Assembly (NCBI RefSeq): GCF_000202635.1
Contig: NC_015125.1
Coordinates: 682,001 to 746,000 of the forward strand
Reading direction: 5' to 3'
Length of the DNA stretch: 64,000 nucleotides
Origin: Microbacterium testaceum StLB037
GTDB lineage: Bacteria; Actinomycetota; Actinomycetes; Actinomycetales; Microbacteriaceae
Below are positions 16,327 through 25,656 of the stretch, piece after piece (within the stretch, counting starts at the first letter, position 1; each line of letters opens with the position of its first letter). Below the pieces are notes generated by a model that was given only the letters and a program-made list of their open reading frames with translations, was not told the origin of the DNA and did not search any database. Made by a program: the position numbers and the translations under genes.

Positions 16327-17499
16327 TCACCCGCCGGCGGGCAGCCATCCCGACGCCGTGAGGGCGAGCGCCACCGCACCCATCACCGTCGACCGCTCGG
16401 CGAGCGCGCCCCGCACGATCTCGGGCGCCGACTGGGTGTCGGGGATGAGTCCGCGACGCAGCGCGCGGGCGAACGGCTCGAGCACGGCATCGCCGGCCTC
16501 GGCCATCGCGCCGACCACGATCACCCGCTGCGGCGCGAAGAGCAGGCACGCGCGCGACGCGGCGTCGCCGACGAGCTCGGCGGCATCGGAGACGATCCGC
16601 GATGCCCGCGGCTCACCGGCGACCGTCCGCTCCACGAGAGATCGCACGTCGGGCGTCTCGGTGTCGGTCGACACCGCGTCCAGCAGGGCGGGGATCGCGG
16701 CGAAGGTGTCGAGGCATCCCCTCTTCCCGCACCGGCACACCTGCCCCTCCGCCGCCACCGCGAAGTGGCCGATCTCGCCCGAGCCGGCACCCCCCACGAG
16801 GCGATCGCGCACGATCAGCCCCGCCCCGATCCCGCTGTGGAACTTCACCGTCAGCGAGTCGGCCACGTCGCGACCGGCGCCGAAGACGTGCTCGCCGAGG
16901 GCGGCGAGGTTCGCGTCGTTCTCGATCACGGTGTCGACGCCGAAGGTCTCGGTCAGCTCTTCGGCCGTGGTGCCCGACCATCCCGGAAGCACCGCCGAGC
17001 CGATCACGCGTCGACGCACCGCGTCGATGGGCCCGGGCAGGGCGACTCCGACCGTGACGACGGCCCCCTGTTCCTCGGGAAGCGCCGACACGGCCGACCG
17101 GTAGAGCTGCGCGGCGACGGAGAGCCCCTCCTCGCTCGAGTACCGCTCGGCCAGACGGCTCTCCCGCGTCACCAGCACCCGGGCATGCACATCGCACACC
17201 GCGACGCGGACCGTACGGAAGCCGAAGTCGATGCCCGCCACCGAGGCCAGGGCGGGATCCACACTGAGACCCCGGCCCCTCGGCCCCGTGCGCGACACCG
17301 GCTCCCCGGCATCCTCCACCTCGTGCAGCACCCCCTCCACGGCGAGGCTCTGCGCGGCCGAGGTGATCGTGGAAGCGGCGAGGCCCGTACGGCGGGCGAG
17401 GTCTGCGCGGCTGATCGGACCGTGGTCGCGCACCGCGGCGAGGACACGGTGGCGCGTGCTCGACGCGTCTTCTCCGGCGACGTCGACGAAGGTTCTCAT
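16327..17499 (-). CDS. ROK-family transcriptional regulator
   Basis: A 390-aa NagC/XylR-like regulator. The N-terminal winged HTH (GPISRADLARRTGLAASTITSAAQSL) joins a sugar-kinase-fold ROK domain with the phosphate loop GIDFGFRTVRVAVCD, a GIGAGLIV segment and the zinc motif CRCGKRGCLDTF. The start at 17499 is likely leaderless: TATGTT lies 6 nt before the ATG and no good SD is present. It is divergent from the sugar importer at 17694, whose promoter region contains two GAACGAAGGATT repeats, so it probably represses that operon and responds to its sugar. Confidence 0.9.
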   Translation of the reverse strand: MRTFVDVAGEDASSTRHRVLAAVRDHGPISRADLARRTGLAASTITSAAQSLAVEGVLHEVEDAGEPVSRTGPRGRGLSVDPALASVAGIDFGFRTVRVAVCDVHARVLVTRESRLAERYSSEEGLSVAAQLYRSAVSALPEEQGAVVTVGVALPGPIDAVRRRVIGSAVLPGWSGTTAEELTETFGVDTVIENDANLAALGEHVFGAGRDVADSLTVKFHSGIGAGLIVRDRLVGGAGSGEIGHFAVAAEGQVCRCGKRGCLDTFAAIPALLDAVSTDTETPDVRSLVERTVAGEPRASRIVSDAAELVGDAASRACLLFAPQRVIVVGAMAEAGDAVLEPFARALRRGLIPDTQSAPEIVRGALAERSTVMGAVALALTASGWLPAGG

Positions 17500-17545
17500 G
17501 CGGCGAACATAGCCCGCGTCACGCGTCATCTCCAGCCCAACACTT

Positions 17546-17616
17546 CATTGAACGAAGGATTGTTGCGCTCAGTGTCCAAAATTTGTCTTGACAGGTTCAC
17601 CGAACGAAGGATTTAC
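17546..17616 (+). promoter_or_regulatory. promoter and ROK operator repeats of the sugar ABC operon
   Basis: TTGACA (17588-17593) is a perfect -35, followed after exactly 17 nt by the weak -10 ATTTAC (17611-17616). Two direct repeats sharing GAACGAAGGATT end at 17561 and 17613, 52 bp apart (five turns). The downstream copy fills the -35/-10 spacer, as expected of a repressor site. Confidence 0.65.
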
Positions 17617-17693
17617 TGAGCCTCGCCCGACGGTCCATCGACACGTCGGAGCACCACCGACGTGTCACCGACGATCCGAAGGACTGCCCGACC

Positions 17694-18461
17694 ATGGTCA
17701 CGCCAAGCCTCGAACTGCAGGGCATCACCAAGCGCTTCGGCCACGTGGCCGCTCTCCGCGACGTCCACCTGTCGGCGTACGCCGGACAGATCCTCGCGGT
17801 GGTCGGCGACAACGGCGCCGGCAAGTCGAGCCTGATCCGCACGATCAGCGGCGTCTACCGCCCCGACGAGGGGACCGTCCGCGTCGACGGGGCGGAGCAG
17901 GTCTTCACCAATCCCGCCGCGGCGCGCTCCGCCGGCATCGCCACGGTGTTCCAGGACCTCGCCCTCATCGAGGTCCTGGACGTCGCCACCAACATGTTCA
18001 TCGGCCAGTACCCGCGCCGCGGCCCCTTCGTGCGACGCCGGACGATGGAGCGCGAGACCCGCGCCTTCCTGGACGAGCTCGGCGTCTCGGTCGCCTCGGT
18101 GCGCACCGAGATCGGCATGCTCTCCGGCGGGCAGCGCCAGATCGTCGCGATCGCCCGGGCGATGCGCACCGGCGGCCGCATCGTGCTGCTGGACGAGCCG
18201 ACCGCCGCCCTCGGGGTGCGCGAGACGGCCCAAGCAGCCGACATGATCCGCACGCTCCGCGAGCGGGGCAACACCGTGATCATCGTCAGCCACGACATGT
18301 CGCTCGTCTTCGATCTCGCCGATCGCATCCAGGTCATGCGCCTCGGCCGCGTCGCCGGAATCCGGGAACGAGCGCAGACCACGCGCGACGAGATCATCGG
18401 CCTCATCACCGGAGCGGTCACCGGCGACGAGGGCACCGCCCCGGCGGACACCGCAGCCTGA
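17694..18461 (+). CDS. sugar ABC transporter ATP-binding protein (single-cassette, FrcA-like)
   Basis: A 255-aa ATPase of the ribose/fructose-type CUT2 family with one nucleotide-binding domain instead of the usual two. Walker A is GDNGAGKSS (near residue 39), the signature LSGGQRQIVAIARAM (near 143), Walker B VLLLDEPTAALG (near 163) and the H-loop VSHDM. Single-cassette members such as FrcA act as homodimers. AAGGA precedes the ATG. It is the first gene of an operon with a binding protein, a permease and an SGNH hydrolase, divergent from the ROK regulator. Confidence 0.92.
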   Translation: MVTPSLELQGITKRFGHVAALRDVHLSAYAGQILAVVGDNGAGKSSLIRTISGVYRPDEGTVRVDGAEQVFTNPAAARSAGIATVFQDLALIEVLDVATNMFIGQYPRRGPFVRRRTMERETRAFLDELGVSVASVRTEIGMLSGGQRQIVAIARAMRTGGRIVLLDEPTAALGVRETAQAADMIRTLRERGNTVIIVSHDMSLVFDLADRIQVMRLGRVAGIRERAQTTRDEIIGLITGAVTGDEGTAPADTAA

Positions 18462-18534
18462 CCGGTCCCACCCCAGGGCGGCACAGCCCGCGCCGCCCGC
18501 ACTCGCACCCGACGAACGACAGAGAGGTCTTCGC

Positions 18535-19518
18535 ATGTCCCTCATCTCCACCCGGCGCCTCGCCGCCACGGCACTCGCCGGCGCCACCCTCGTCGCGGCC
18601 CTCACGGGCTGCGGCGCCCTTTCGGGCGGCTCCATCGCCGCCTCCTCCGATCCCTCCGCCTCGCTGCGCGAGGTGAAGACGATCACGTACGTGAACCCCG
18701 CTCCCTTCTACCCCGCCTTCGACGACGTCGGACGCTGCTTCGAGGACGCGGCGAAGAAGAACGGCTGGACGCCGGTCGAGGTCGGCACCTCGGGCAGCGC
18801 GGTCGACAACCAGGGCGCGATCGACCTCATCTCGCAGGCGATCGCCAACGGCACCGACGCCCTCGTCGTCTTCCCGACGATCCCCGAGCTGTTCACCCCC
18901 GTCATCACGCAGGCCCGCAACGCGGACATCTACGTCGTGGCACAGAACGCGGGCGACCCCAGCACCGGACAGCAGACGCAGGTCGGAACGGATGCCACGC
19001 AGCTCGGCGCGCTCATCGCCGAGGGGCTGGGAAAGACCGACCCGAACGCGCAGGTCGGCATCCTCTCGGGGTCGGCCAGCACCACCCCGCACGTGCAGGA
19101 GATCCAGGGGTTCACCGACTACGCGAAGGAGCACTTCCCGAACATGAAGGTCGTCGCCAGCGACTACACGAACGGCGACCCGACCAAGGCCCCCGAGCTC
19201 TTCAGCAACATGCTGACCGCCCACCCCGAGATCACCGCGCTGTTCCCCATCGAGGGCACCTCGGTCGCAGCCGCCATCACCGCCGTGAAGGAGCGCGGGC
19301 TCACCGGGAAGGTGAACGTCGTCGCCAACGACCTCACCGACGATCACCGGGCCTCGATCGAGGACGGCACCCTGCTGGGCGTCGGCGAACAGGGATGGTG
19401 CGAGTCGGGGACGAAGGCCGTCGAGGCGGTCAAGGACCTCTCCGAGGGGAAGACCCTCCCCGCCTTCATCGCCACCACGAGCACGTTCTACGACAAGAGC
19501 AACCTCCCCGCGAAGTGA
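18535..19518 (+). CDS. sugar ABC transporter substrate-binding lipoprotein
   Basis: A 327-aa RbsB-like binding protein (type I periplasmic binding fold). The signal peptide ends at the lipobox ALTGC (Cys26). Typical features are LISQAIANGTDALVVFPT and VANDLTDDHRASIEDGTLLG. AGAGAGG lies upstream of the ATG. Position between the ATPase and permease is normal for CUT2 systems. The sugar is not predictable from sequence alone. Confidence 0.92.
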   Translation: MSLISTRRLAATALAGATLVAALTGCGALSGGSIAASSDPSASLREVKTITYVNPAPFYPAFDDVGRCFEDAAKKNGWTPVEVGTSGSAVDNQGAIDLISQAIANGTDALVVFPTIPELFTPVITQARNADIYVVAQNAGDPSTGQQTQVGTDATQLGALIAEGLGKTDPNAQVGILSGSASTTPHVQEIQGFTDYAKEHFPNMKVVASDYTNGDPTKAPELFSNMLTAHPEITALFPIEGTSVAAAITAVKERGLTGKVNVVANDLTDDHRASIEDGTLLGVGEQGWCESGTKAVEAVKDLSEGKTLPAFIATTSTFYDKSNLPAK

Positions 19519-19575
19519 CCGGCGTCGGGACCCGGCCGCGGCCGGGTCCCGACCTCAGAGAGCGAGACCCCACCC

Positions 19576-20541
19576 GTGCGAAACGTCGTCCGTCGCATTG
19601 CCGCGGCCCCTCAGCTGGGCCTGATCCTCATCATCGTCCTGTTGATCCTCGTCGCCCAGGCGGCCAACCCGCAGGCCCTGGCCCCGGCGAACATCGTCGA
19701 GATCCTCCGGTCGAGCGCGCTGTACTTCATCGGGGCCAGCGCGGCCACTCTCGTGCTGGTCGGAGGCGGCCTCGATCTGTCCATCGGCTCGCTCTTCGCG
19801 GTCGGCGGCGTCACCGTGGGCATCTCGATGAACGCGGGCGTGCCGTGGCCGCTCGCGATCATCGTCGCCCTGGCGGTGTGCGCGCTGCTGGGGCTGGTCA
19901 ACGCCTCCCTGATCACATGGGTGGGCGTTCCCCCGTTCATCGCCACGCTGGGCATGCTCTTCGCCGCGAGCGGCGTGGTCGTCGTCTCCACCGGCGGGAT
20001 CCCCCGCTTCGGCTTTCCGAGCGCGTTCACCGACCTCGCCCAGCTCAACCTCTTCGGCATCCCTCTGCTGGTCTACTACGCCGTCGCCGTGGGTATCGCG
20101 GCGCACGTCGTCCTGCAGCACACGGTCTTCGGCTACAACATCCGGGCCTTCGGCGGGAACGCCACGGCCGCGCGGGCCAACGGCATCCGAGCCTCCCGGA
20201 TGAACATCTCGCTCTACGTCATCAGCGCGGTCGTCGCGGGACTCTGCGGCGTCCTGTTGGCCTCCCGCGTCGCCACGGCCGACCCGGGTGCGGGCGGCAC
20301 CGGCTTCGCCTTCCAGGTGCTCGCGGCCGTGATCATCGGCGGCACGAGCCTGTTCGGCGGGGTCGGCACCATCACCGGCACGGCCCTCGGAGCGCTGCTC
20401 TTCGCCGTCATCAACAACACCCTCGCGCTGACGAACACCAACCCCCAGTGGCAGAACGTCGCGACGGGAGTGATCCTCGTCACCGCCGTCGCGGTCGACC
20501 ACCTGCGCCGCAAGCGGCGCTTCGCGGTGCGCTCGACCTGA
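19576..20541 (+). CDS. sugar ABC transporter permease (RbsC-like)
   Basis: A 321-aa permease with 8-10 hydrophobic segments of the branched-chain/ribose permease family; characteristic stretches are GGGLDLSIGSLFAV and IIGGTSLFGGVGTITGTALGAL. GTG start at 19576 with GAGAGCGAG upstream. It completes the importer of 17694-20541. Function: membrane channel for a monosaccharide or related polyol. Confidence 0.92.
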   Translation: MRNVVRRIAAAPQLGLILIIVLLILVAQAANPQALAPANIVEILRSSALYFIGASAATLVLVGGGLDLSIGSLFAVGGVTVGISMNAGVPWPLAIIVALAVCALLGLVNASLITWVGVPPFIATLGMLFAASGVVVVSTGGIPRFGFPSAFTDLAQLNLFGIPLLVYYAVAVGIAAHVVLQHTVFGYNIRAFGGNATAARANGIRASRMNISLYVISAVVAGLCGVLLASRVATADPGAGGTGFAFQVLAAVIIGGTSLFGGVGTITGTALGALLFAVINNTLALTNTNPQWQNVATGVILVTAVAVDHLRRKRRFAVRST

Positions 20542-20595
20542 GCCTCGGCATCCCGTCTCTCCCTTCATTGCCTGTCGTCCTGGAAGGACCGCCCC

Positions 20596-21417
20596 GTGAC
20601 CGAGATGTCGGATCCGCATCGCATCACCGCTCGTTTCGTTCACCCGGCCGGACAGCCGTTCGTCCAGCGGGCGGGGGTCGGGGCCGCCGAGAGCGCGCCG
20701 TTCGCGGCGCTCCTCGCCGGCGTCGACGAAGCGACGTTGACCGGGTACCTCGCGGCGTTCGACGCGGACGTGCGCGCGTCGGCCGCCCTCGTCGACCCCG
20801 AGTTCGCGACGCGCCTGCCGTTCGCCCCGGGTGACCGGATCCTCGCGCTGGGCGATTCGATCACCGACGACTCCCTGTCGTGGGCGCACCAGTTGCAGGC
20901 GTATCTCGATCTGCACCGTGCGGCCGACGGCATCCGGGTCGTGAACGCCGGTATCACCGGCAACACCACCCAGGAGGCCGTGGCCCGCATCGACCTCATC
21001 GCCGCGGCGCGTCCGACGTGGGTGATCCAGATGCTCGGTACGAACGACGCGCGGCGTCACGGGAGTCTCCGCGCGCGGATGCAGTCGATCGAGGAGACCC
21101 GCCGGAACCTGTGGCTGCTCGCCGAGCTGATCGCCGTGGAGACCGGCGCGACGCACGTCTGCCTCACCCCTCCCCCGGTGGTCGAAGCCGATGCCGACGC
21201 CTGGGAGCCGTTCCAGCAGGAGCGGATCACGTGGCGCGAGGCCGACGTCGCCGAGATCGCGGACGCCGTCCGCGCGCACGACGGCACGGTCGTGGATGTG
21301 CACGCGCGGCTGCGTAGCGCCCCGGAGGGATGGCTGCTGCCGGACGGCGTGCACCCGACGCTCATGGGCCAACGCCTCATCCTCGAGACCGTGCTGCGGG
21401 AGCTGGCCGGGTCCTGA
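20596..21417 (+). CDS. SGNH/GDSL-family hydrolase
   Basis: A 273-aa serine esterase/lipase-type protein without a signal peptide. Block I is LALGDSITDD (catalytic Ser), block III GTND and block V DGVHPT (catalytic Asp and His). GTG at 20596 has GAAGGA 7 nt upstream. It follows the sugar permease by 54 nt and is probably the last gene of the ROK-controlled operon, where it might remove acyl groups from an imported sugar conjugate. The substrate is not known. Confidence 0.87.
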   Translation: MTEMSDPHRITARFVHPAGQPFVQRAGVGAAESAPFAALLAGVDEATLTGYLAAFDADVRASAALVDPEFATRLPFAPGDRILALGDSITDDSLSWAHQLQAYLDLHRAADGIRVVNAGITGNTTQEAVARIDLIAAARPTWVIQMLGTNDARRHGSLRARMQSIEETRRNLWLLAELIAVETGATHVCLTPPPVVEADADAWEPFQQERITWREADVAEIADAVRAHDGTVVDVHARLRSAPEGWLLPDGVHPTLMGQRLILETVLRELAGS

Positions 21418-21491
21418 ATCCCGCGCCGACGGGCATCGATGCGGCACGCGCAGACAATCGCGCGCGCGACCGAGGCACCACAGTGGACGGT

Positions 21492-23513
21492 ATGCACGAG
21501 CACGAGCCCTCCGCTCCCCCGCAGCCCGGCGGCAACCCCGACGTCCGCGCCCCGCACGATGCCGGTCCCGCCGTCCACCCGCTGGACCCTCTCACCGCCG
21601 AGGAGATCGAGCGCACGCGCGACATCCTCGTCGCCGCGGGCCTGCTCGGCGAGACCGTGCGGGTGCCCATGCTGCTGCCCGCCGAGCCCGACAAGAAGGC
21701 GGTGGCTTCGTGGCATCCGGGAGATCCGATCGATCGCCGCGCCGATGTGACCCTGCTCGACACGGCGACCGGCGAGGTGACCGAGGCGATCGTGTCGATC
21801 ACGGCGGGCGAGGTCGTCCAGAGCCGCCGCCACCCCGCCGACACCGCGCCGTACGGCCAGCCGCAGTACCTCTTCGAGGAGTACGAGCGCGCCGCCGAGT
21901 TGGTCAAAGCCTCCCCCGAGTGGCGCGCCGCGATGGTGCGCCGGGGCCTCGCCGACCGGATCGAGCTGGCGTTCTGCACACCCCTCGCCCCCGGGTTCGT
22001 CGGGCGGGAGAACGAGGTCGGGCGCCGCGTCATCCGCTCCCTCACCTTCCTCCGCGACAGCGAGGACGACATCGCCTGGGCGCACCCCGTCGAGGGCCTC
22101 ATCGTGCACATCGACCTCACCGCGAACCGGGTGATCGGCCTCGAGGACGAGGGCGACGTGCCCGTGCCGGCGGGCAGTGGCCGGTACGACCCCGCGGCCA
22201 CCGGCCCCGCGCGCACGACGCTCAAGCCGATCGAGATCACGCAGCCCGAGGGGCCGAGCTTCCACGTCGAAGGCTCGCACGTGCAGTGGGAGAACTGGCA
22301 GCTGCGCGTCGACTTCAACGCCCGCGAGGGACTCGTGCTGCACGACGTGCGCTTCGACGATCGCCCCGTGCTCTCGCGCGCGAGCGTGCCCGAGATGGTC
22401 GTGCCCTACGGCGACACGAGCAACACCCGGTTCTGGATCAGCTACTTCGACGCCGGCGAGTACCTGCTCGGCAAGAACGCCAATCACCTGGAACTCGGAT
22501 GCGACTGCCTCGGCGTCATCCACTACTTCGACGGGCACGTCGCCGACGATCACGGGCACGCGATGCGCATCCCGAACGCGGTGTGCATGCACGAGGAGGA
22601 CTACGGCGTGCTGTGGAAGCACACCGAGCCCGGCCCCGTCGGCTCGCACGTGCGCCGGTCGCGGCGCCTGGTGGTGTCGTACTTCGCCACGATCGGCAAC
22701 TACGACTACGGCTTCTTCTGGTACTTCTACCTCGACGGCTCGATCCAGGTCGAGGCCAAGGCCACCGGCATCGTGTTCGTCGGCGGCGGTGAGCCCGGCT
22801 CGACGAACCGGCACGCGCCCGAGATCGCCCCCGGCGTCTTCGCGCCCGTGCACCAGCACCTCTTCTCGGCACGCCTCGACATGGCGATCGACGGCGACGA
22901 GAACCGCCTGTTCGAGGTGGATGCCGTGCGCATCCCGATGGGCGAGGACAACCCCTTCGGCAACGCCTTCACGTGGTCGCACACGCTGCTGCGCACCGAG
23001 CAGGAGGCGCAGCGCGAGGCCGACACCTCCGTCGCGCGCGTGTGGGAGGTGCAGTCCACTTCTCGGACCAACTACGTGGGCAAGCCCACGGCGTACCACC
23101 TCATCCCGGAACCGACCGCGCTGCTGATGGCCGACCCGGCCTCGACCGTCGCCGCCCGGGCCGCCTTCGCGACGAAGCACCTGTGGGGCACCGCCTACGA
23201 CCCCGAGGAGCGCTGGCCCGCCGGCCGCTACCCGAACGCGCACGCCGGAGGAGCGGGCCTTCCCGCCTACACGGCTGACGACCGTTCGATCGACGGCGCC
23301 GACCTCGTGCTCTGGCACACGTTCGGCCTCACGCACGTCCCGCGCCCCGAGGACTGGCCGATCATGCCGGTCGACTACGCCGGGTTCTGGCTCAAGCCCT
23401 ACGGCTTCCTCGACCGCAACCCCGCGCTGGATCTGCCGGAGTCGTCGCAAGCACACGCGCGGGGCGGCGACGGCTGCTGCGGCGGCGGTGACGCCTGCCA
23501 CTGCGGGCACTGA
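21492..23513 (+). CDS. tynA: primary-amine oxidase (copper, TPQ) with Cys/His-rich C-terminal tail
   Basis: A 673-aa copper amine oxidase that oxidises primary amines such as phenylethylamine or tyramine to aldehydes, giving NH3 and H2O2. The cofactor tyrosine lies in TIGNYDYG, the catalytic aspartate in ISYFDAGEYL, and copper histidines in VHQHLF with a third in TWSHTLL. Length matches the Arthrobacter phenylethylamine oxidase family. ATG 21492 is preferred; GTG at 21483 is an in-frame alternative, and neither has a strong SD. No signal peptide. Unusually, the last residues (GGDGCCGGGDACHCGH) hold four Cys and two His and may bind copper. Nearby AraC, SDR, APC permease and MoaF genes suggest an aromatic monoamine pathway. 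Confidence 0.93.
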   Translation: MHEHEPSAPPQPGGNPDVRAPHDAGPAVHPLDPLTAEEIERTRDILVAAGLLGETVRVPMLLPAEPDKKAVASWHPGDPIDRRADVTLLDTATGEVTEAIVSITAGEVVQSRRHPADTAPYGQPQYLFEEYERAAELVKASPEWRAAMVRRGLADRIELAFCTPLAPGFVGRENEVGRRVIRSLTFLRDSEDDIAWAHPVEGLIVHIDLTANRVIGLEDEGDVPVPAGSGRYDPAATGPARTTLKPIEITQPEGPSFHVEGSHVQWENWQLRVDFNAREGLVLHDVRFDDRPVLSRASVPEMVVPYGDTSNTRFWISYFDAGEYLLGKNANHLELGCDCLGVIHYFDGHVADDHGHAMRIPNAVCMHEEDYGVLWKHTEPGPVGSHVRRSRRLVVSYFATIGNYDYGFFWYFYLDGSIQVEAKATGIVFVGGGEPGSTNRHAPEIAPGVFAPVHQHLFSARLDMAIDGDENRLFEVDAVRIPMGEDNPFGNAFTWSHTLLRTEQEAQREADTSVARVWEVQSTSRTNYVGKPTAYHLIPEPTALLMADPASTVAARAAFATKHLWGTAYDPEERWPAGRYPNAHAGGAGLPAYTADDRSIDGADLVLWHTFGLTHVPRPEDWPIMPVDYAGFWLKPYGFLDRNPALDLPESSQAHARGGDGCCGGGDACHCGH

Positions 23514-23536
23514 GGGCGGGTCGGGCCGGGGACGGC

Positions 23537-23564
23537 GCGCAACCTCCGTGATACGCGCAACCTC
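23537..23564. repeat. direct repeat upstream of the TetR gene
   Basis: GCGCAACCTC occurs at 23537-23546 and again at 23555-23564, 18 bp apart. It lies in the 190-bp gap between the amine oxidase and the TetR gene. It could be a regulator site or part of a repeat; no more can be said. Confidence 0.35.
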
Positions 23565-23703
23565 AGCCGGAATCTCCGGATGCCACTGACCCTGGGCACA
23601 TCGCGGAAGTCACGCCGGCGGATAGGGTGGGCCGGTCCGTGCCCGCCGTCTCCCTCGTGCGAGGGCGGGTGTCGGCATCCGGACAGGACCAAGGAGAACC
23701 CCC

Positions 23704-24297
23704 GTGCCCCGACGCGTGGACCACGATGCGCGACGCCACGAGATCGTGCTGGCCACGTGGCGTCTCATCGCTGAGCGCGGCATCGAAGCCACGACCATGC
23801 GCGAGCTCGCTCGCGAGCTGGGGCTCGCCAACGGCAGCGTCACGCACTACTTCCCCGACAAGAGCGCGATCCTCACCGCCGCGTTCGCGCACGTGTTCGA
23901 CGCCACGACCGCGCGCTTCGAGCGGGGTCGCGCCCGGACGGGTGACACCGGGCTCGCGGCGTTGCGGGCGTTTCTCCTCGAAGCGGCCCCGATCGACGAG
24001 GAGCGCTCCCTCGAGGCACGGATCGTCATCGCCTTCCTCGAGTACGCCGCTGCCGACCCGGCCCTGGCCGAGATGTTCCGCGGGCTGATGCGTCAGTGGC
24101 AGGAGGCGTTCGCCGAGATGGTGGCCGAGGCCCAGGAGCGCGGCGAGGTGCGCGACGGCCTCGACGTGCAGGCCGTGAGCGACGCGATCCTGCACGCGGT
24201 GAACGGCATGCAGGCCAACGGCGTGCTCCTGCCCGAGACGGCGCGAGAGGAGCGCATGCTCGCGACCGTCGACGCGCTCGTCGAGATGCTCCGCTGA
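23704..24297 (+). CDS. TetR/AcrR-family transcriptional regulator (BetI-like)
   Basis: A 197-aa regulator. The HTH is IEATTMRELARELGLANGSVTHYFPDKSAIL (about residues 27-57), with the VTHYF pattern common in BetI-like members. The C-terminal helical domain is of the BetI type. GTG start at 23704 with AAGGAGAA 6 nt upstream. It follows the amine oxidase in the same direction and probably controls nearby amine genes; the ligand is unknown. Confidence 0.87.
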   Translation: MPRRVDHDARRHEIVLATWRLIAERGIEATTMRELARELGLANGSVTHYFPDKSAILTAAFAHVFDATTARFERGRARTGDTGLAALRAFLLEAAPIDEERSLEARIVIAFLEYAAADPALAEMFRGLMRQWQEAFAEMVAEAQERGEVRDGLDVQAVSDAILHAVNGMQANGVLLPETAREERMLATVDALVEMLR

Positions 24298-24413
24298 ACG
24301 GGGCTCTCGCGGCATCCGATACATCGGGGTAATATTCGGGAAACTTTGGTTCTACAAGCGTCGGATAAAAAGGACGCGGGAACCGAGTGCCGAGGGAAAC
24401 GAGGAGGTCTCCC

Positions 24414-25367
24414 ATGCCGATCGCTGCCATCCGCCAGCCGGGCGTCACCGCCGTCCACGCCGCCGATCTGGCCGCGTTCCGCGCGGCCGTCGACGACAGC
24501 TTCGTCCCGCTGCATGTCACCGCGGCCGACCCCGACCGCTTCCGCGGCTCGATTCGCGCGGCCTCGGCCGACGGCATCCACGTCAGCACCGTCGCGGCAT
24601 CCGCGCACGTCGTGGAGCGCACCCCCGACCTCATCGCGCGCGCCGACGGCCCCGCCGTGAAGATGAGCCTCATGCTGGCGGGCACCGGTCTGCTGGTCCA
24701 GGACGGCCGCGAAGCGCTCCTGCGCCCCGGAGACTTCGCCGTCTACGACACCTCCCGCCCGTACACGCTGGCGTTCAGCGGCGACTTCCGCACGATCGTG
24801 ACGATGTTCGCGCCGAGCGCCCTCCCCCTGCCGTCGTCGGCCCTCGCGCAGCTGACCGCCGTGCGCGTGCCGGGCGACGGCGGGCTCGGTGGCGTCGTCG
24901 CCCCCTTCCTCGCGCAGCTCGGGACCCACCTCGACCAGGTCGCCAGCCCGTCCGGGTCTCGGCTGGTGCACACCGCGCTCGACCTGCTCACGACGGTCTA
25001 CGCCCACGAGCTCGGCAGCGACGTCGCCGCGGGCGATCCGCACGCCGCCCTCCGTCGCCGCGTCGAGGAGCACATCGACACCCACCTCGCCTCCCCCGAC
25101 CTCGGGCCGGGAACGATCGCCGCCGCGCACTACATCTCGACGCGGCACCTGCACACGCTCTTCCAGGGCCAGGGCACGACCGTGGCCGCGCTCATCCGCG
25201 CGCGTCGCCTCGAGCGCTGCCGGCGCGACCTGACGGATCCGCTGCTCGCCGATCAGTCGGTCTCGGCGATCGGCGCGCGGTGGGGATTCCCGGATGCCGC
25301 GCACTTCAGCCGCACCTTCAAATCGGCGTTCGGCTTCTCCCCGAGCGAGTGCCGCGCGGGGCGCTGA
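24414..25367 (+). CDS. AraC-family transcriptional activator (FeaR-like)
   Basis: A 317-aa activator. The N-terminal AraC-binding-like domain (MSLMLAGTGLLVQDGREALLRPGDFAVYDTSRPY) is of the type found in FeaR, the activator of the E. coli tyramine/phenylethylamine oxidase genes. The C-terminal double HTH (residues about 215-315) ends FGFSPSECR. ATG 24414 is chosen because a perfect AGGAGG lies 7 nt upstream; the in-frame ATG at 24387 lacks one. Close linkage to tynA makes control of amine oxidation the best guess. It ends 7 nt before a palindromic duplication. Confidence 0.87.
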   Translation: MPIAAIRQPGVTAVHAADLAAFRAAVDDSFVPLHVTAADPDRFRGSIRAASADGIHVSTVAASAHVVERTPDLIARADGPAVKMSLMLAGTGLLVQDGREALLRPGDFAVYDTSRPYTLAFSGDFRTIVTMFAPSALPLPSSALAQLTAVRVPGDGGLGGVVAPFLAQLGTHLDQVASPSGSRLVHTALDLLTTVYAHELGSDVAAGDPHAALRRRVEEHIDTHLASPDLGPGTIAAAHYISTRHLHTLFQGQGTTVAALIRARRLERCRRDLTDPLLADQSVSAIGARWGFPDAAHFSRTFKSAFGFSPSECRAGR

Positions 25368-25374
25368 GCGCCCC

Positions 25375-25656
25375 CATGTCCCACTTATGACAGAGCATGT
25401 CCCGGAAGTGGTGGGTTGAGAGGCCCTCAACCGACCATTTCTGGGACATGGTCCCGCGCGCGGCGCGGCGCCGGCGATCACATCCCCGCGTGGTCGAAGG
25501 CGATGCGCGCGACTGCCCCCTATGTCCCACTTATGACGGTGCGTGTCCCAGAAGTGGTCGGTTGAAGGGCCCTCAACTGACCATAAGTGGGACATGATCC
25601 CGCGCGCGGCACGGCCCGCGAGGTCACACCCCGGCATGGTCGAAGGCGATCGTCGG
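25375..25656. repeat. tandem duplication (146-bp period) of a palindromic element plus the 3' end of an SDR gene
   Basis: The units begin at 25375 and 25521 and match along their length. Each contains a long hairpin: in unit 2, ATGTCCCACTTATG (25522-25535) pairs perfectly with 25582-25595, around an inner stem GGTCGGTTGA/TCAACTGACC. Downstream of each hairpin the units carry the last codons of the SDR gene. In unit 1 this is a fossil (25491-25505) in which an IAFDHAG-plus-stop end is still readable on the minus strand. Confidence 0.85.

Noticed and set aside
25375..25600. CRISPR-like repeats
   Set aside because: There are only two 146-bp units, each a hairpin plus gene end, with no spacers and no cas genes.
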